Shown in pieces: positions 43,243 through 51,967 of a DNA stretch of 64,000 bases. The stretch is from an uncultured Collinsella sp. (GTDB lineage: Bacteria > Actinomycetota > Coriobacteriia > Coriobacteriales > Coriobacteriaceae). The notes below the pieces were generated by a model. It did no database searches, had not been told where the DNA came from, and saw only the letters and a list, made by a program, of their open reading frames with translations. The stretch lies in NCBI GenBank assembly GCA_958450865.1, contig CAUDNY010000005.1, positions 62,001-126,000 on the forward strand. The letters are read 5' to 3'. Position numbers and translations under genes: made by a program. Position 1 is the stretch's first letter. Every line of letters starts with the position of its first letter.

Positions 43243-44385
43243 TTAGGAACGCTGCTGCGGCTTCCAGGAACCCACATTGGCGTCGTACTGGTTCAGCGCG
43301 CTGTTGCCGCCCTGCGCGATGGGAGCCAGGATCTCGCTTTGGTGGGAACTCATCGACTCGCCATCGGGAATGGCCAGCGAGATGTCCCAACTCTGACAGA
43401 TCACGTCGACACGCTCATACATCCACTCGGCAAGCTGCTTTAAGTGGGCGATGTCATCCGCATAGACCGTATCGTCCTGATACTTAAGGTTGTTGAGCTC
43501 ATCTTGCGTCTTTTTAATCTGGTCGCGCAGGGCGTAGGCACTCTGCGACAGCTCCTGACGGGTGGACAGCGGCGTTCGGAGATAGCCGTTGTTAAAGGAA
43601 TCGATGACCTCGCCGATCTGGTCCTCGTCACCGTAGGACACGATGGTCTGATACAGACCGTCGAGCCTGGCATAGAGCTGATCATCGGTGAGCACGGTTT
43701 CTTCCTGGACCACCTCGGCAGAATCGTCCTGCTTGGTATCGTCCTCAGTCGCCTCGCCCTTTTGGCGCGTAGGGAAGGTCGTCTGCGCAGCCTGGCCAAA
43801 CTGGTCATAGAAGCCGGGCATAACACCCATGGGATCGGTCGTCACGAACCAATAGGCACCGCCGCAAAGGACGGCAAGGACCGCGATGACGATGAGCGGC
43901 TTGGGGATATGACGCTTGTGCTTGTGATAGGCGTCCTCGTCGGGGTGCACCTTGCGCTTGGGTTTTTGAGCATCGTCGTGCAGGGAAACCGGCGTGGGAA
44001 TATCGACCTTGGGGATACCGAAATCCTTATCGAAAGCCGGCAGCACGCAGGTCTCGTTAGGATCGGCGGCGTCCGAAAGCACCGCAGCGGCAGAGGCCGG
44101 CGCATGCGGCACCTCGGTATCGATCTGCTCTTGCGTTAGGCGCGGAAAACCCGCCGTGCGGCCCGCAGCCAAGTCGGATGCGGCCGCGTCCTCGGAGAGG
44201 ATACCCGGAGCCGGGCGTCCGCATTTGGGGCACGTACGGTCATGCGGAGAAAGACGGGCACCGCAGCCCTCACAGAACACGAACTCGGTGTGCTCGGGAC
44301 CATCGCCCGGACCCACATAGGCGTTGCAGTAGGGGCAGAACGAGGCGCCGTCCTCGATAGTCTTAAGGCAATGCGGGCAGATCAC
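43243..44385 (-). CDS. Double zinc-ribbon single-pass membrane protein
   Basis: Function unknown. 380 residues from the GTG at 44385 (AGAGGA upstream); the longer reading begins in the leader. Two zinc ribbons are visible at the N-terminus: Cys3, 6, 17, 20 and Cys38, 41, 52, 55 (CPHC/CPYC and CEGC/CPKC). A disordered acidic stretch follows, then a Lys/His-rich segment (KHKRHIPKP) and one TM at about 163-181. The remaining about 195 residues are extracytoplasmic and helical, with possible coiled coil near IKKTQDELNNLKYQD. The layout resembles zinc-ribbon sensor or scaffold proteins common in Gram-positives. Confidence 0.7.
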   Translation of the reverse strand: MICPHCLKTIEDGASFCPYCNAYVGPGDGPEHTEFVFCEGCGARLSPHDRTCPKCGRPAPGILSEDAAASDLAAGRTAGFPRLTQEQIDTEVPHAPASAAAVLSDAADPNETCVLPAFDKDFGIPKVDIPTPVSLHDDAQKPKRKVHPDEDAYHKHKRHIPKPLIVIAVLAVLCGGAYWFVTTDPMGVMPGFYDQFGQAAQTTFPTRQKGEATEDDTKQDDSAEVVQEETVLTDDQLYARLDGLYQTIVSYGDEDQIGEVIDSFNNGYLRTPLSTRQELSQSAYALRDQIKKTQDELNNLKYQDDTVYADDIAHLKQLAEWMYERVDVICQSWDISLAIPDGESMSSHQSEILAPIAQGGNSALNQYDANVGSWKPQQRS

Positions 44386-44488
44386 GGCATCCTCTTTTCG
44401 AAGCAATTCAAACAATCGAGGTTAGAGCATAACATCGCCACGGCCCCACAGGAACAAGGCACCAATTCAACATCGCCAGGGCGCGTAG

Positions 44489-47212
44489 CTACTTCTTCTT
44501 TTTGCTTGGCATCGAGACTTTGATGCCTTGGGCGGACTTGGTCACGCGAGAGCGTTTGGCTCCGGCACTCCTCTTTTTCTTGGGTTGGGCCTGGGCCACG
44601 CCCTCGAGTGCGCGGGCCTCGGCCTCGCGAGCGGTGCGAGCTTCGCGGCGCTGCGCCATGTCGGCGGCGACGCGCTTGGCAAAACGCTCGGCCGTCGAAC
44701 CCGTCGAGCTCACCTTGCCGCCACCGCGACCCAGGCGGACGCGCACACCGCGGCCAAAACCAGTTGCGGCATGACGACGACGCGGCTTGAGCGAATCCAT
44801 CATCGTGGCGAGCTTAAAGAACACCGAGCAGGTAAAGACCACGATGACAGCCAAGATAACCATCTGGCCCATCGACAGGTTGGCAATAGACAGCAGCTCC
44901 GGGAATCCGATAACGCCCACCAGGATGCCGGCGACTACAAACACAAAGAGCACCACTCGTAAGGGCGTGAGAGGCTGCGAGATGCGCCAGATCAGGCTGA
45001 CGCTCGCCGCGCACGACGTAAGCAGGCACATCGTAGACAGCGTGAGCTGGCTAAAGCCAAACACGCGCGCCACAAAGATATCGAGCGCCGCAGCCAAAAT
45101 GACCGCAATCGACGCCGGCAGTGCCCGCTTGAGCACGTTTGTCAGGAACGACCCCTTCACGCGAGCATTGTTGGGCTCCAGGCCCAACACAAAGCCCGGC
45201 GCGCCGATGCAGAAGAAGTTAATGAGCGTCATCTGGATGGGCTCGAAGGGGTACGGCGGCAGCGCGATGCACAGCGCCGCCAGGCCCATCGAGAACAGCG
45301 TCTTGGTCAGGAACAGCGAGGCCGAACGCTGCAGGTTGTTGATGGAGCGACGGCCCTCGGCCACCACGGCGGGCATCGAGGCAAAGTCGTTGTCAACGAG
45401 TACGATCTCGGCCACGTTACGCGCGGCATCGGAGCCGGCCGCCATGGCGACGGAGCAGTCGGCCTCCTTGAGCGCCAGCACGTCGTTGACGCCGTCGCCC
45501 GTCATGGCCACGGTGTGCTCGCGGCGCTTGAGCGCCTGCACGAGCTCGCGCTTCTGCTGCGGGGTCACACGACCAAAGACATGGTAGCGGTCCACTGCGG
45601 CATCGAGCTTGGTCGGCGTGTCGAGCGTCGTGGCGTCCACATAAGCGTCCGCCCCCGGCACGCCCACCACGCGCGCGATCGACGACACCGTACGCGGGTC
45701 GTCGCCACTGATCACGTTGAGGGTCACGCCCTGCTCGTTAAAGTAGCCGATGGTCTCGGCCGCTGAGGTACGAATCTCGTCACGGATGGTCACAAAGCCC
45801 ACGGGCTCGGCCTCGCCCACCATATCGCCATCGGGCGTAAAGCCGTCCACGCGCGCCACCACGAGCACGCGGCAGGTATCGGCAAGCTCGGCGACACGGT
45901 TCTCGACCTGAGAAAACACACGATCAGAGAGCACAAACTGCGCGGCGCCCATTACGTAGGAGCCCTGCGCAAACGAAGCGCCACTCCATTTTTTAGACGA
46001 CGAGAACGGAATGACCGACAGCGGCTCAGACACCTCGACCGGGCGATCGGCGTAATAGTTGAGCAGCGCTTGGCAGGTCTCGTTGGCATCGGCCGAAGTC
46101 GCACGCGCGACGTTAGCCAGCGCAAAATCGAGCACCGTGGAATCGACTGGAACAGCCGCCTCGTCCGAGCCGGCGCCTAGGCTCACGCCCTCAACCGGCA
46201 GCGGATACGTGCCCTCGACCTCCATGCGGCCCGACGTGATGGTGCCCGTCTTGTCCAGGCACAGCACGTCGACGCGAGCGAGCGTCTCGATGCAGTAGAG
46301 CTGCTGTGCCAGCACCTTGCGGCGGGCCAGGCGCACCGTGGCGATGGCGAGCACCGACGAGGTCAGCAGCACCAGGCCTTGCGGGATCATGCCCAGCAGG
46401 GCACCCACCGTGGACAGCAGCGCCGACGAAGGTACATGACCAGCCAACAGCTCGGAGAAGCACCACGAAAGCGCGCTATCGCCCGGGGTTCCCGCGGCAT
46501 CCCACAGCTCGCTCACACTCGAGGCAAACAACGCCAAACCGAGCGGGATCATGATGATGCTCGCAAAGCGCACGATGGCGTTAAGCGCGTTCATGATCTC
46601 GGAATTGACCTTTTTGACGTACTTGGCCTCGTTATTAATTTTGGCCACGTAGTTGTCGGCGCCGACATGGATCACGCGGGCGCGCAGCAGGCCCGAGTCG
46701 ATAAAGCTGCCGCTCATGAGCTCGGAACCTGGCTGTTTCTTGATAAGGTCGCTCTCGCCCGTCAGCAGGCTCTCGTTCACGAGCGCCTCGCCCGAAACCA
46801 CCACGGCGTCAGCGGGAATCTGGTCGCCGCGCCCCAGGCGAATGATGTCGTCGAGCACGATCTGGTCCAAGTCGAGCTCCACCTCGGCGCCGTCGCGCAC
46901 CGCGATGGCCTTCTTGGAGGTCAGCAGCGTGAGCTTATCGACCATCTTCTTGGAACGCATGGACTGGATGACGCCAATAGCGGTATTGAGAAACACCACG
47001 AACAGGAACGTCAGATTCTTAAACGAACCGGTCAAAATGACCAGGAACGCCAAGATCACGTTGATCAAATTGAACAGCGTGCAGAGGTTCTCGATGATGA
47101 GCTCCTTGACCGACTTGGTCTTGAGCTCCATGTTGCGGTTGATCTTACCGGCGGCGATGCGCTCCTCGACCTCGGCGGTCGAGAGTCCGCGCTCGATATC
47201 CGTTGCTGCCAT
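44489..47212 (-). CDS. P-type cation-transporting ATPase (CtpE-like, probably Ca2+) with basic C-terminal tail
   Basis: Membrane pump of the P2/P3-like cation class. About 907 residues. Motifs: LLTGESD (A domain), IPQGLVLLTSSVLAIATVRLA before the P domain, LCLDKTGTITSG phosphorylation site, and TGDGVNDVLALKEADCS hinge. The IPQGLVLL...LARVDVLCLDKTGT pattern resembles mycobacterial CtpE, a calcium pump, but the ion is inference. After the last TM, about 95 residues form a strongly basic, low-complexity tail ending in SKKKK. Start is uncertain: ATG 47212 has a GGGA nearby; ATG 47224 and GTG 47227 do not. Directly behind the tRNA-Arg terminator. Confidence 0.88.
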   Translation of the reverse strand: MAATDIERGLSTAEVEERIAAGKINRNMELKTKSVKELIIENLCTLFNLINVILAFLVILTGSFKNLTFLFVVFLNTAIGVIQSMRSKKMVDKLTLLTSKKAIAVRDGAEVELDLDQIVLDDIIRLGRGDQIPADAVVVSGEALVNESLLTGESDLIKKQPGSELMSGSFIDSGLLRARVIHVGADNYVAKINNEAKYVKKVNSEIMNALNAIVRFASIIMIPLGLALFASSVSELWDAAGTPGDSALSWCFSELLAGHVPSSALLSTVGALLGMIPQGLVLLTSSVLAIATVRLARRKVLAQQLYCIETLARVDVLCLDKTGTITSGRMEVEGTYPLPVEGVSLGAGSDEAAVPVDSTVLDFALANVARATSADANETCQALLNYYADRPVEVSEPLSVIPFSSSKKWSGASFAQGSYVMGAAQFVLSDRVFSQVENRVAELADTCRVLVVARVDGFTPDGDMVGEAEPVGFVTIRDEIRTSAAETIGYFNEQGVTLNVISGDDPRTVSSIARVVGVPGADAYVDATTLDTPTKLDAAVDRYHVFGRVTPQQKRELVQALKRREHTVAMTGDGVNDVLALKEADCSVAMAAGSDAARNVAEIVLVDNDFASMPAVVAEGRRSINNLQRSASLFLTKTLFSMGLAALCIALPPYPFEPIQMTLINFFCIGAPGFVLGLEPNNARVKGSFLTNVLKRALPASIAVILAAALDIFVARVFGFSQLTLSTMCLLTSCAASVSLIWRISQPLTPLRVVLFVFVVAGILVGVIGFPELLSIANLSMGQMVILAVIVVFTCSVFFKLATMMDSLKPRRRHAATGFGRGVRVRLGRGGGKVSSTGSTAERFAKRVAADMAQRREARTAREAEARALEGVAQAQPKKKRSAGAKRSRVTKSAQGIKVSMPSKKKK

Positions 47213-47243
47213 ACCACGTCCCATCACGTCGCGTCGGTATAAG

Positions 47244-47277
47244 AAAAACCGCCCGGACCATGCGAGGTTCGGACGGT
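47244..47277 (-). terminator. Intrinsic terminator after tRNA-Arg(CCG)
   Basis: 12-bp stem (47248-47259 with 47266-47277; one mismatch, one wobble) followed by TTTTTC in the minus direction, about 20 to 32 bases before the ATPase start codon. Confidence 0.8.
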
Positions 47278-47288
47278 CTTACGTTCGA

Positions 47289-47365
47289 TGGTGCCCCATG
47301 TTGGATTCGAACCAACGGCCTTCTGCTCCGGAGGCAGACGCTCTAATCCCCTGAGCTAATAGGGC
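47289..47365 (-). tRNA. tRNA-Arg, anticodon CCG
   Basis: 77 bases including an encoded CCA. Acceptor GCCCTAT pairs with ATGGGGC (one wobble). D arm GCTC/GAGC; anticodon stem TCTGC/GCAGA with loop CTCCGGA, so the anticodon is CCG, reading CGG. T arm GTTGG-TTCGAAT-CCAAC is perfect. Confidence 0.95.
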
Positions 47366-47459
47366 CAACGTTTGGCATTATACCCAAGTGCACCACGGGC
47401 TATCAAAATAAAAGAAAAAGCTTTGCAATTCCGAGGAAGACGCGGCCCAACGGCCCACT

Positions 47460-47488
47460 TTAGAAGGCAAAAGCGAGTCAGATAGTAT
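47460..47488 (+). promoter_or_regulatory. Promoter of the aromatic amino acid operon
   Basis: TTAGAA (47460-47465), 17-base spacer, TAGTAT (47483-47488); an overlapping TATAAA is at 47486-47491. Transcription would start around 47495-47498, at or next to the ATG of the leader ORF. Confidence 0.55.
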
Positions 47489-47496
47489 AAACTCTC

Positions 47497-47559
47497 ATGC
47501 ACCATATATACACGGCTCGCGATGCGGGCCGTTTTTGCAAGGGTTATCCATCGAAGTGA
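47497..47559 (+). CDS. Putative leaderless 20-residue leader peptide of the aro operon
   Basis: ATG at 47497, stop TGA at 47557-47559. It encodes MHHIYTARDAG followed by RFCKGYPSK, with Tyr5, Phe13 and Tyr17. There is no ribosome binding site, but the ATG coincides with the predicted transcript start, which suits leaderless translation. The intrinsic terminator (47512-47536) lies within the reading frame, and the stop codon overlaps the aroF ribosome binding site. It may be a regulatory leader peptide; it may also be chance, since it is short. Confidence 0.35.
   Translation: MHHIYTARDAGRFCKGYPSK
47512..47536 (+). terminator. Intrinsic terminator in the aro operon leader (candidate attenuator)
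   Basis: ACGGCTCGC (47512-47520) pairs with GCGGGCCGT (47524-47532), one wobble, three-base loop, then TTTTT (47532-47536). It lies 34 bases before aroF, downstream of the only plausible promoter, and there is no upstream plus-strand gene for it to serve. Confidence 0.7.
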
Positions 47560-47569
47560 GAGGCACACC

Positions 47570-48592
47570 ATGATTGCAATTTTAAAGCAGAGCGCCAGCG
47601 ACGAGGCCGTCAGCCATATCGTCAGCTGGATTGAAAAAAAGGGCCTGAAGACCGACGTCTCGCGCGGCGAGAACGAGACGATCATCGGCCTGGTGGGCGA
47701 TACGACCAAGATCGACCCGTTCCTGCTCGAGTCCATGGACGTCGTCGAGCGCGTGCAGCGCGTCTCCGAGCCGTTCAAGCGCGCCAATCGCAAGTTCCAC
47801 CCCGAGGACTCCGTCATCGACTGCGGCCACGGCGTCAAGATCGGCGGCGATCAGTTCCAGGTCATCGCCGGCCCGTGCTCCGTCGAGGGCGAGAACCTCA
47901 TCCGCATCGCACGCCGCGTGAAGGCCGCCGGCGCCACGATGCTGCGCGGTGGCGCCTACAAGCCCCGCACCTCCCCGTACGCCTACCAGGGCATGGGCCC
48001 CGCCGGCCTCGACCTGCTGTACGAGGCGTCCGCCGAGCTCGACATGCCGATCGTCACCGAGATCATGGATCCGCGCGACGTGCAGGTCTTCCTGGACAAG
48101 AAGATCGACGTCATGCAGATCGGCGCCCGCAACGCCCAGAACTTCCCCCTGCTCAAAGAGGTCGGCAAGACCAAGACTCCGATCTTGCTTAAGCGCGGCA
48201 TGTCCGGCACGATCGATGAGCTGCTCATGGCCGCCGAGTACATCATGAGCGAGGGCAACGACAACGTCATCCTGTGCGAGCGCGGCATCCGCACCTTCGA
48301 GACCCGCACCCGCAACACCTTCGACCTCAACGCCGTGCCGGTGCTGCACCACCTGTCGCACCTGCCCGTCGTCGCCGACCCCAGCCACGCCACCGGCTAC
48401 ACCCGCTACGTTGAGCCCATGGCGCTCGCCGCGACCGCCTGCGGTGCCAACGGCCTGGAGATCGAGGTCCACGACGAGCCCAGCCGCGCATGGTCCGACG
48501 GCGCTCAGGCCCTCACCCCCGACCAGTTCGACGACACCATGCGCCGCATCCGCGCCATCCGCGAGGTCGTCTGCCAAGAGACCATGGAGTAG
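47570..48592 (+). CDS. aroF: 3-deoxy-7-phosphoheptulonate (DAHP) synthase, ferredoxin-like-domain type
   Basis: First step of the shikimate pathway: PEP plus erythrose 4-phosphate to DAHP. 340 residues from ATG 47570 (GAGAGG six bases upstream). Residues 1-about 70 form the regulatory ferredoxin-like domain (MIAILKQSASDEAVSHIV), the usual site of Tyr or Phe feedback in the Thermotoga/Bacillus-type I-beta class. The barrel shows VIAGPCSVEGE, MLRGGAYKPRTSPYAYQG, the metal Cys and His, LLKRGMSGT and LPVVADPSHATG. It heads the operon and is preceded by a candidate attenuator. Confidence 0.96.
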   Translation: MIAILKQSASDEAVSHIVSWIEKKGLKTDVSRGENETIIGLVGDTTKIDPFLLESMDVVERVQRVSEPFKRANRKFHPEDSVIDCGHGVKIGGDQFQVIAGPCSVEGENLIRIARRVKAAGATMLRGGAYKPRTSPYAYQGMGPAGLDLLYEASAELDMPIVTEIMDPRDVQVFLDKKIDVMQIGARNAQNFPLLKEVGKTKTPILLKRGMSGTIDELLMAAEYIMSEGNDNVILCERGIRTFETRTRNTFDLNAVPVLHHLSHLPVVADPSHATGYTRYVEPMALAATACGANGLEIEVHDEPSRAWSDGAQALTPDQFDDTMRRIRAIREVVCQETME

Positions 48593-48595
48593 CCC

Positions 48596-49510
48596 ATGGG
48601 TAAGGTGAGAAACGCACGCGTTAACCAGGGCGGCCCCAAGTGCGCCGGCATCGTCGGCCTTGGCCTCATTGGCGGCAGCTTTGCCCGCGGCTATGCGCAG
48701 GCGGGCGTCCGCGTGCTGGCCTGGGACCCCGATGACGATGTCATGACGGCCGCCAGCATGGGCACTGTCGCCGGAGAGCTCAACGACAAGACACTCGCCG
48801 AATGCGACATCATCGTCCTGGCTTGCTACCCCGAGGCCTGCATCGAGTGGCTCGAGGCGCATGCCCAGGCACTCGCCGACGCCACCGACACCGAGGCCAT
48901 CATGGGCCCCGTGGTGATCGACACGGTGGGCGTCAAAGGCATCGTGTGCGAGCGCGCCTTTGAGCTTGCCCGCGAGCACGGCTTTTACTTTGTGGGTGCG
49001 CACCCCATGGCGGGCACCCAGTTCTCGGGCTACGCGCACTCCCGCGCCGACCTGTTCCAGGGCGCTCCCCTGGTGCTCGTTCCGCCCGCGGTAGACGATG
49101 CCCTTAAGCTGGAGCTCTTGGGCCAGGTGCGCGAGATGGTGCGCCCCTTGGGCTTTGGCAAGTTCAGCGTAACGAACGCCGCCGAGCACGACCGCGTCAT
49201 CGCCTTCACGAGCCAGCTTGCACACGTGGTATCCAACGCCTACGTCAAAAGCCCCACTGCCCAGGTCCACCACGGCTTTTCGGCCGGTAGCTACCGCGAT
49301 CTCACCCGCGTGGCGCACCTCAACCCGCAAATGTGGTCCGAGCTCATGATTGACGACGCCGACGCGCTCGCCTTCGAAATCGACCACCTGATCGAGTCGC
49401 TTGGCGCCTACAGCCGTGCGCTCAAGGACCGCGACCAGCGCTATCTGGAGAATCTTCTTGCCGAGGGCGACCGCATTAAGCGTGCACTCGACGACGAGGC
49501 CTCCCACTAG
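48596..49510 (+). CDS. tyrA: Prephenate dehydrogenase
   Basis: NAD(P)-dependent oxidative decarboxylation of prephenate to 4-hydroxyphenylpyruvate in tyrosine synthesis. 304 residues. The Rossmann motif GIVGLGLIGGSFARG lies near 18-32. The catalytic His is in GAHPMAGTQFSGY, and FTSQLAHVVSNAY is the dimerisation/substrate helix. No ACT domain, so feedback must come from elsewhere. Four bases after aroF. Confidence 0.94.
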   Translation: MGKVRNARVNQGGPKCAGIVGLGLIGGSFARGYAQAGVRVLAWDPDDDVMTAASMGTVAGELNDKTLAECDIIVLACYPEACIEWLEAHAQALADATDTEAIMGPVVIDTVGVKGIVCERAFELAREHGFYFVGAHPMAGTQFSGYAHSRADLFQGAPLVLVPPAVDDALKLELLGQVREMVRPLGFGKFSVTNAAEHDRVIAFTSQLAHVVSNAYVKSPTAQVHHGFSAGSYRDLTRVAHLNPQMWSELMIDDADALAFEIDHLIESLGAYSRALKDRDQRYLENLLAEGDRIKRALDDEASH

Positions 49511-49546
49511 ACCACCTATCACGCCAGGTCGAAAGGACCGAAGCTT

Positions 49547-50653
49547 ATGGCGATTACCATCGATATCGACACCGCACGCCCCTACCAGGTGCATGTTGGC
49601 ACGTTTTTGCTGGAGCAGGCGGGACCGCTCGTGCGCGCCACTGCCGGCGGCACCAAGGCCGTCATCGTGACGGACACCAACGTGGGCCCGCTCTACCAGA
49701 TGCCCGTTAAGCAGAGCCTGGAGGCGTCAGGCTACGAGGTGAGCATCTGCACCTTCGAGGCCGGCGAAGCCCATAAGCGCGCCGAGACCTATGTCGCCAT
49801 TTTGGAGTTTGTGGCCGAGCACGAGCTTTCACGCTCCGACGTGATCGTGGCACTCGGCGGCGGTGTCGTGGGCGACGTGGCGGGCTTTGTGGCCGCCACC
49901 TACATGCGCGGCTGCAAGTTTGTGCAGATCCCCACGAGCCTGCTCGCCATGGTGGACTCGTCGGTGGGCGGCAAGACGGCCATCGACCTGGCTGCCGGCA
50001 AAAATCTCGCCGGTGCCTTTTGGCAACCGAGCGTGGTTATCGCCGACGTGGGATGCCTTGCCACCCTCACACCCGAGCAGTTCGCCGACGGCTGCGGCGA
50101 GGTCGTCAAGCACGCCGTGATTGCCGATCCGGAGCTCTTCGATGAGCTCGAGAAGACCCCGCTCACGCTGGAGTTGCTTAACCAGGACGTGGCCCGCGTG
50201 GCGCTCATCATCGCCCGCAATATCGACATCAAGCGCGCCGTGGTCGTTGCCGACGAGCGCGAGACCAACCAGCGAAAGCTGCTCAACTTTGGACACAGCG
50301 CCGGACATGCCGTCGAGGCCTGCGAGCACTTTGAGCTCGGACACGGCAACTGTGTGTCGATCGGCATGGGCATCATCACGCGCGCCGCGGCCTTGCACGG
50401 CGTCTGCGATGCCGCACTGCCCGGTCGTATTGAGGAGCTCTGCGCCCGCCATGGCCTCAAGACCCGCTGCGGCCTCGATGTCGATGCCGTCTTTGCCGAG
50501 ACGCTCCACGACAAGAAGCGCGCGGGCGACACCATCGACCTGGTAATTCCGCACGGCATTGGCCGCTGCAGCATCGACCGCACGCCGCTTTCCACTTTCC
50601 ACGAACTCATTGCCGAAGGCCTCGGCCAGAAGGGAGACGCATCCGCATGCTAG
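49547..50653 (+). CDS. aroB: 3-dehydroquinate synthase
   Basis: Converts DAHP to 3-dehydroquinate with NAD and zinc. 368 residues. VALGGGVVGDVAGFVAATYMR and PTSLLAMVDSSVGGKTAID are the hallmark glycine-rich segments; metal ligands are seen in GEVVKHAVI, LNFGHSAGHAVE and HGNCVSIGM. GAAAGGA precedes the ATG. Its stop overlaps aroA by seven bases. Confidence 0.96.
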   Translation: MAITIDIDTARPYQVHVGTFLLEQAGPLVRATAGGTKAVIVTDTNVGPLYQMPVKQSLEASGYEVSICTFEAGEAHKRAETYVAILEFVAEHELSRSDVIVALGGGVVGDVAGFVAATYMRGCKFVQIPTSLLAMVDSSVGGKTAIDLAAGKNLAGAFWQPSVVIADVGCLATLTPEQFADGCGEVVKHAVIADPELFDELEKTPLTLELLNQDVARVALIIARNIDIKRAVVVADERETNQRKLLNFGHSAGHAVEACEHFELGHGNCVSIGMGIITRAAALHGVCDAALPGRIEELCARHGLKTRCGLDVDAVFAETLHDKKRAGDTIDLVIPHGIGRCSIDRTPLSTFHELIAEGLGQKGDASAC

Positions 50654-51966
50654 CCCGCATCACCCCGTCCCCGCTTAAGGGCACCGTTCCCGCCATCGCG
50701 TCCAAGTCGATGGCGCATCGCCTGATCATCTGCGCTGCGCTTGCCAACGGCGAGACACACGTCACCTGCAACACCACCTGCGCCGACATCGAGGCTACGG
50801 TGCGTTGCCTCACAGCGCTCGGCGCCCGCATCGAGACCGTCGAGGACGGCTTCCAGGTCCACCCTACCATGAAGAGCGTAGAGTTTGGCCTGCTCAAGGC
50901 CCTTGCCGGCGGCACGCTCGACTGCGGCGAAAGCGGCTCCACGCTCCGCTTTATGTTGCCCGTCGCCTGCGCGCTGGGCGCAGAGGCCACGTTTGTGGGT
51001 CGGGGACGCTTGGGCGCCCGCCCGCTGTCCCCGCTCTCGGACGAGATCATCGCCGCCGGCTGCGACCTACAGGGTCTGGGCGGTTTTCCGCTCAAGACGA
51101 GCGGACGCATGCGCCCGGGTACCTTTGTGCTGCCGGGCAACGTGAGCTCGCAGTATATCTCGGGCCTGCTGCTGGCAGCCCCGCTGCTCGCCCAGCCCTC
51201 CTGCGTGCAGGTGACCGGCCTCATTGAGAGTCGCCCCTACATCAACCTGACGATCCAGGCCATGAAGGCCTTCGGCGTCGAGGTCAACGTCGAGCGCATT
51301 CCCGCCAAGGACGGTCAGCCCGAGGTCACAAACTTCCGCGTGAGCAGTGGCTCGTACCGCACACCCGGCAGCGTGGCCGTCGAGGGCGACTGGTCCAACG
51401 CCGCCTTTTGGTTGTGTGCTGGCGCCATCGGCACCGACCCCATCACCGTGGAGGGCGTGTCGCTGAGCTCTGCGCAGGGCGACCGCAACGTGCTTGCCGC
51501 GCTTTCGCGCTTTGGCGCCCGCATCGTGCGCTCCACCAACGCCGCCACCGTGCAGTCCGACAAGCTCGCCGGCTTTGAGATGAGCGCCCACGACATCCCC
51601 GACCTGGTGCCCGTTATCTCGGCCGTGGCCTCGCTGGCACAGGGCCGCACCTTTATCCGCGATTGCGCCCGTCTGCGCATCAAGGAATCCGACCGCCTGG
51701 TCACCACCACCCGCGAGCTCACCGCGCTGGGCGCGCAGGTGCGTATTGCCGGCGACGACCTCATCATCAAGGGTGTCGATGCCTTTACCGGCGGCGAGGT
51801 CGATTCGCACAACGACCATCGCATCGCCATGATGGCCGCCATCGCCGCGAGCCGTGCCACCGGCGAGGTCGTGATCCACGGCGCCGAGGCCGTCAACAAG
51901 TCCTATCCCGATTTCTTCGACCACTACCGCCTGCTGGGCGGCAAGGTCACACTCGAGGAGGAATAG
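50647..51966 (+). CDS. aroA: 3-phosphoshikimate 1-carboxyvinyltransferase (EPSP synthase)
   Basis: Transfers the enolpyruvyl group of PEP to shikimate 3-phosphate. 439 residues. Substrate residues: ASKSMAHRLIICAALA (KS near the N-terminus), GESGSTLRFMLPVA, LGARPLSPLSDEI, QYISGLLLAAPL, and RIKESDRLVTT with HNDHRIAMM near the end. The N-terminal motif differs slightly from the GSKS of class I, and GDWSNAAFWLCAGAI is also present; I do not assign glyphosate class. Overlaps aroB, so coupled. Confidence 0.95.
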   Translation: MLARITPSPLKGTVPAIASKSMAHRLIICAALANGETHVTCNTTCADIEATVRCLTALGARIETVEDGFQVHPTMKSVEFGLLKALAGGTLDCGESGSTLRFMLPVACALGAEATFVGRGRLGARPLSPLSDEIIAAGCDLQGLGGFPLKTSGRMRPGTFVLPGNVSSQYISGLLLAAPLLAQPSCVQVTGLIESRPYINLTIQAMKAFGVEVNVERIPAKDGQPEVTNFRVSSGSYRTPGSVAVEGDWSNAAFWLCAGAIGTDPITVEGVSLSSAQGDRNVLAALSRFGARIVRSTNAATVQSDKLAGFEMSAHDIPDLVPVISAVASLAQGRTFIRDCARLRIKESDRLVTTTRELTALGAQVRIAGDDLIIKGVDAFTGGEVDSHNDHRIAMMAAIAASRATGEVVIHGAEAVNKSYPDFFDHYRLLGGKVTLEEE

Positions 51967-51967
51967 C

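Noticed and set aside
47582..49594. 670-codon minus-strand open frame opposite aroF and tyrA
   Set aside because: Shadow of recognised enzymes with intact catalytic motifs; repetitive Val/Gly/His composition.
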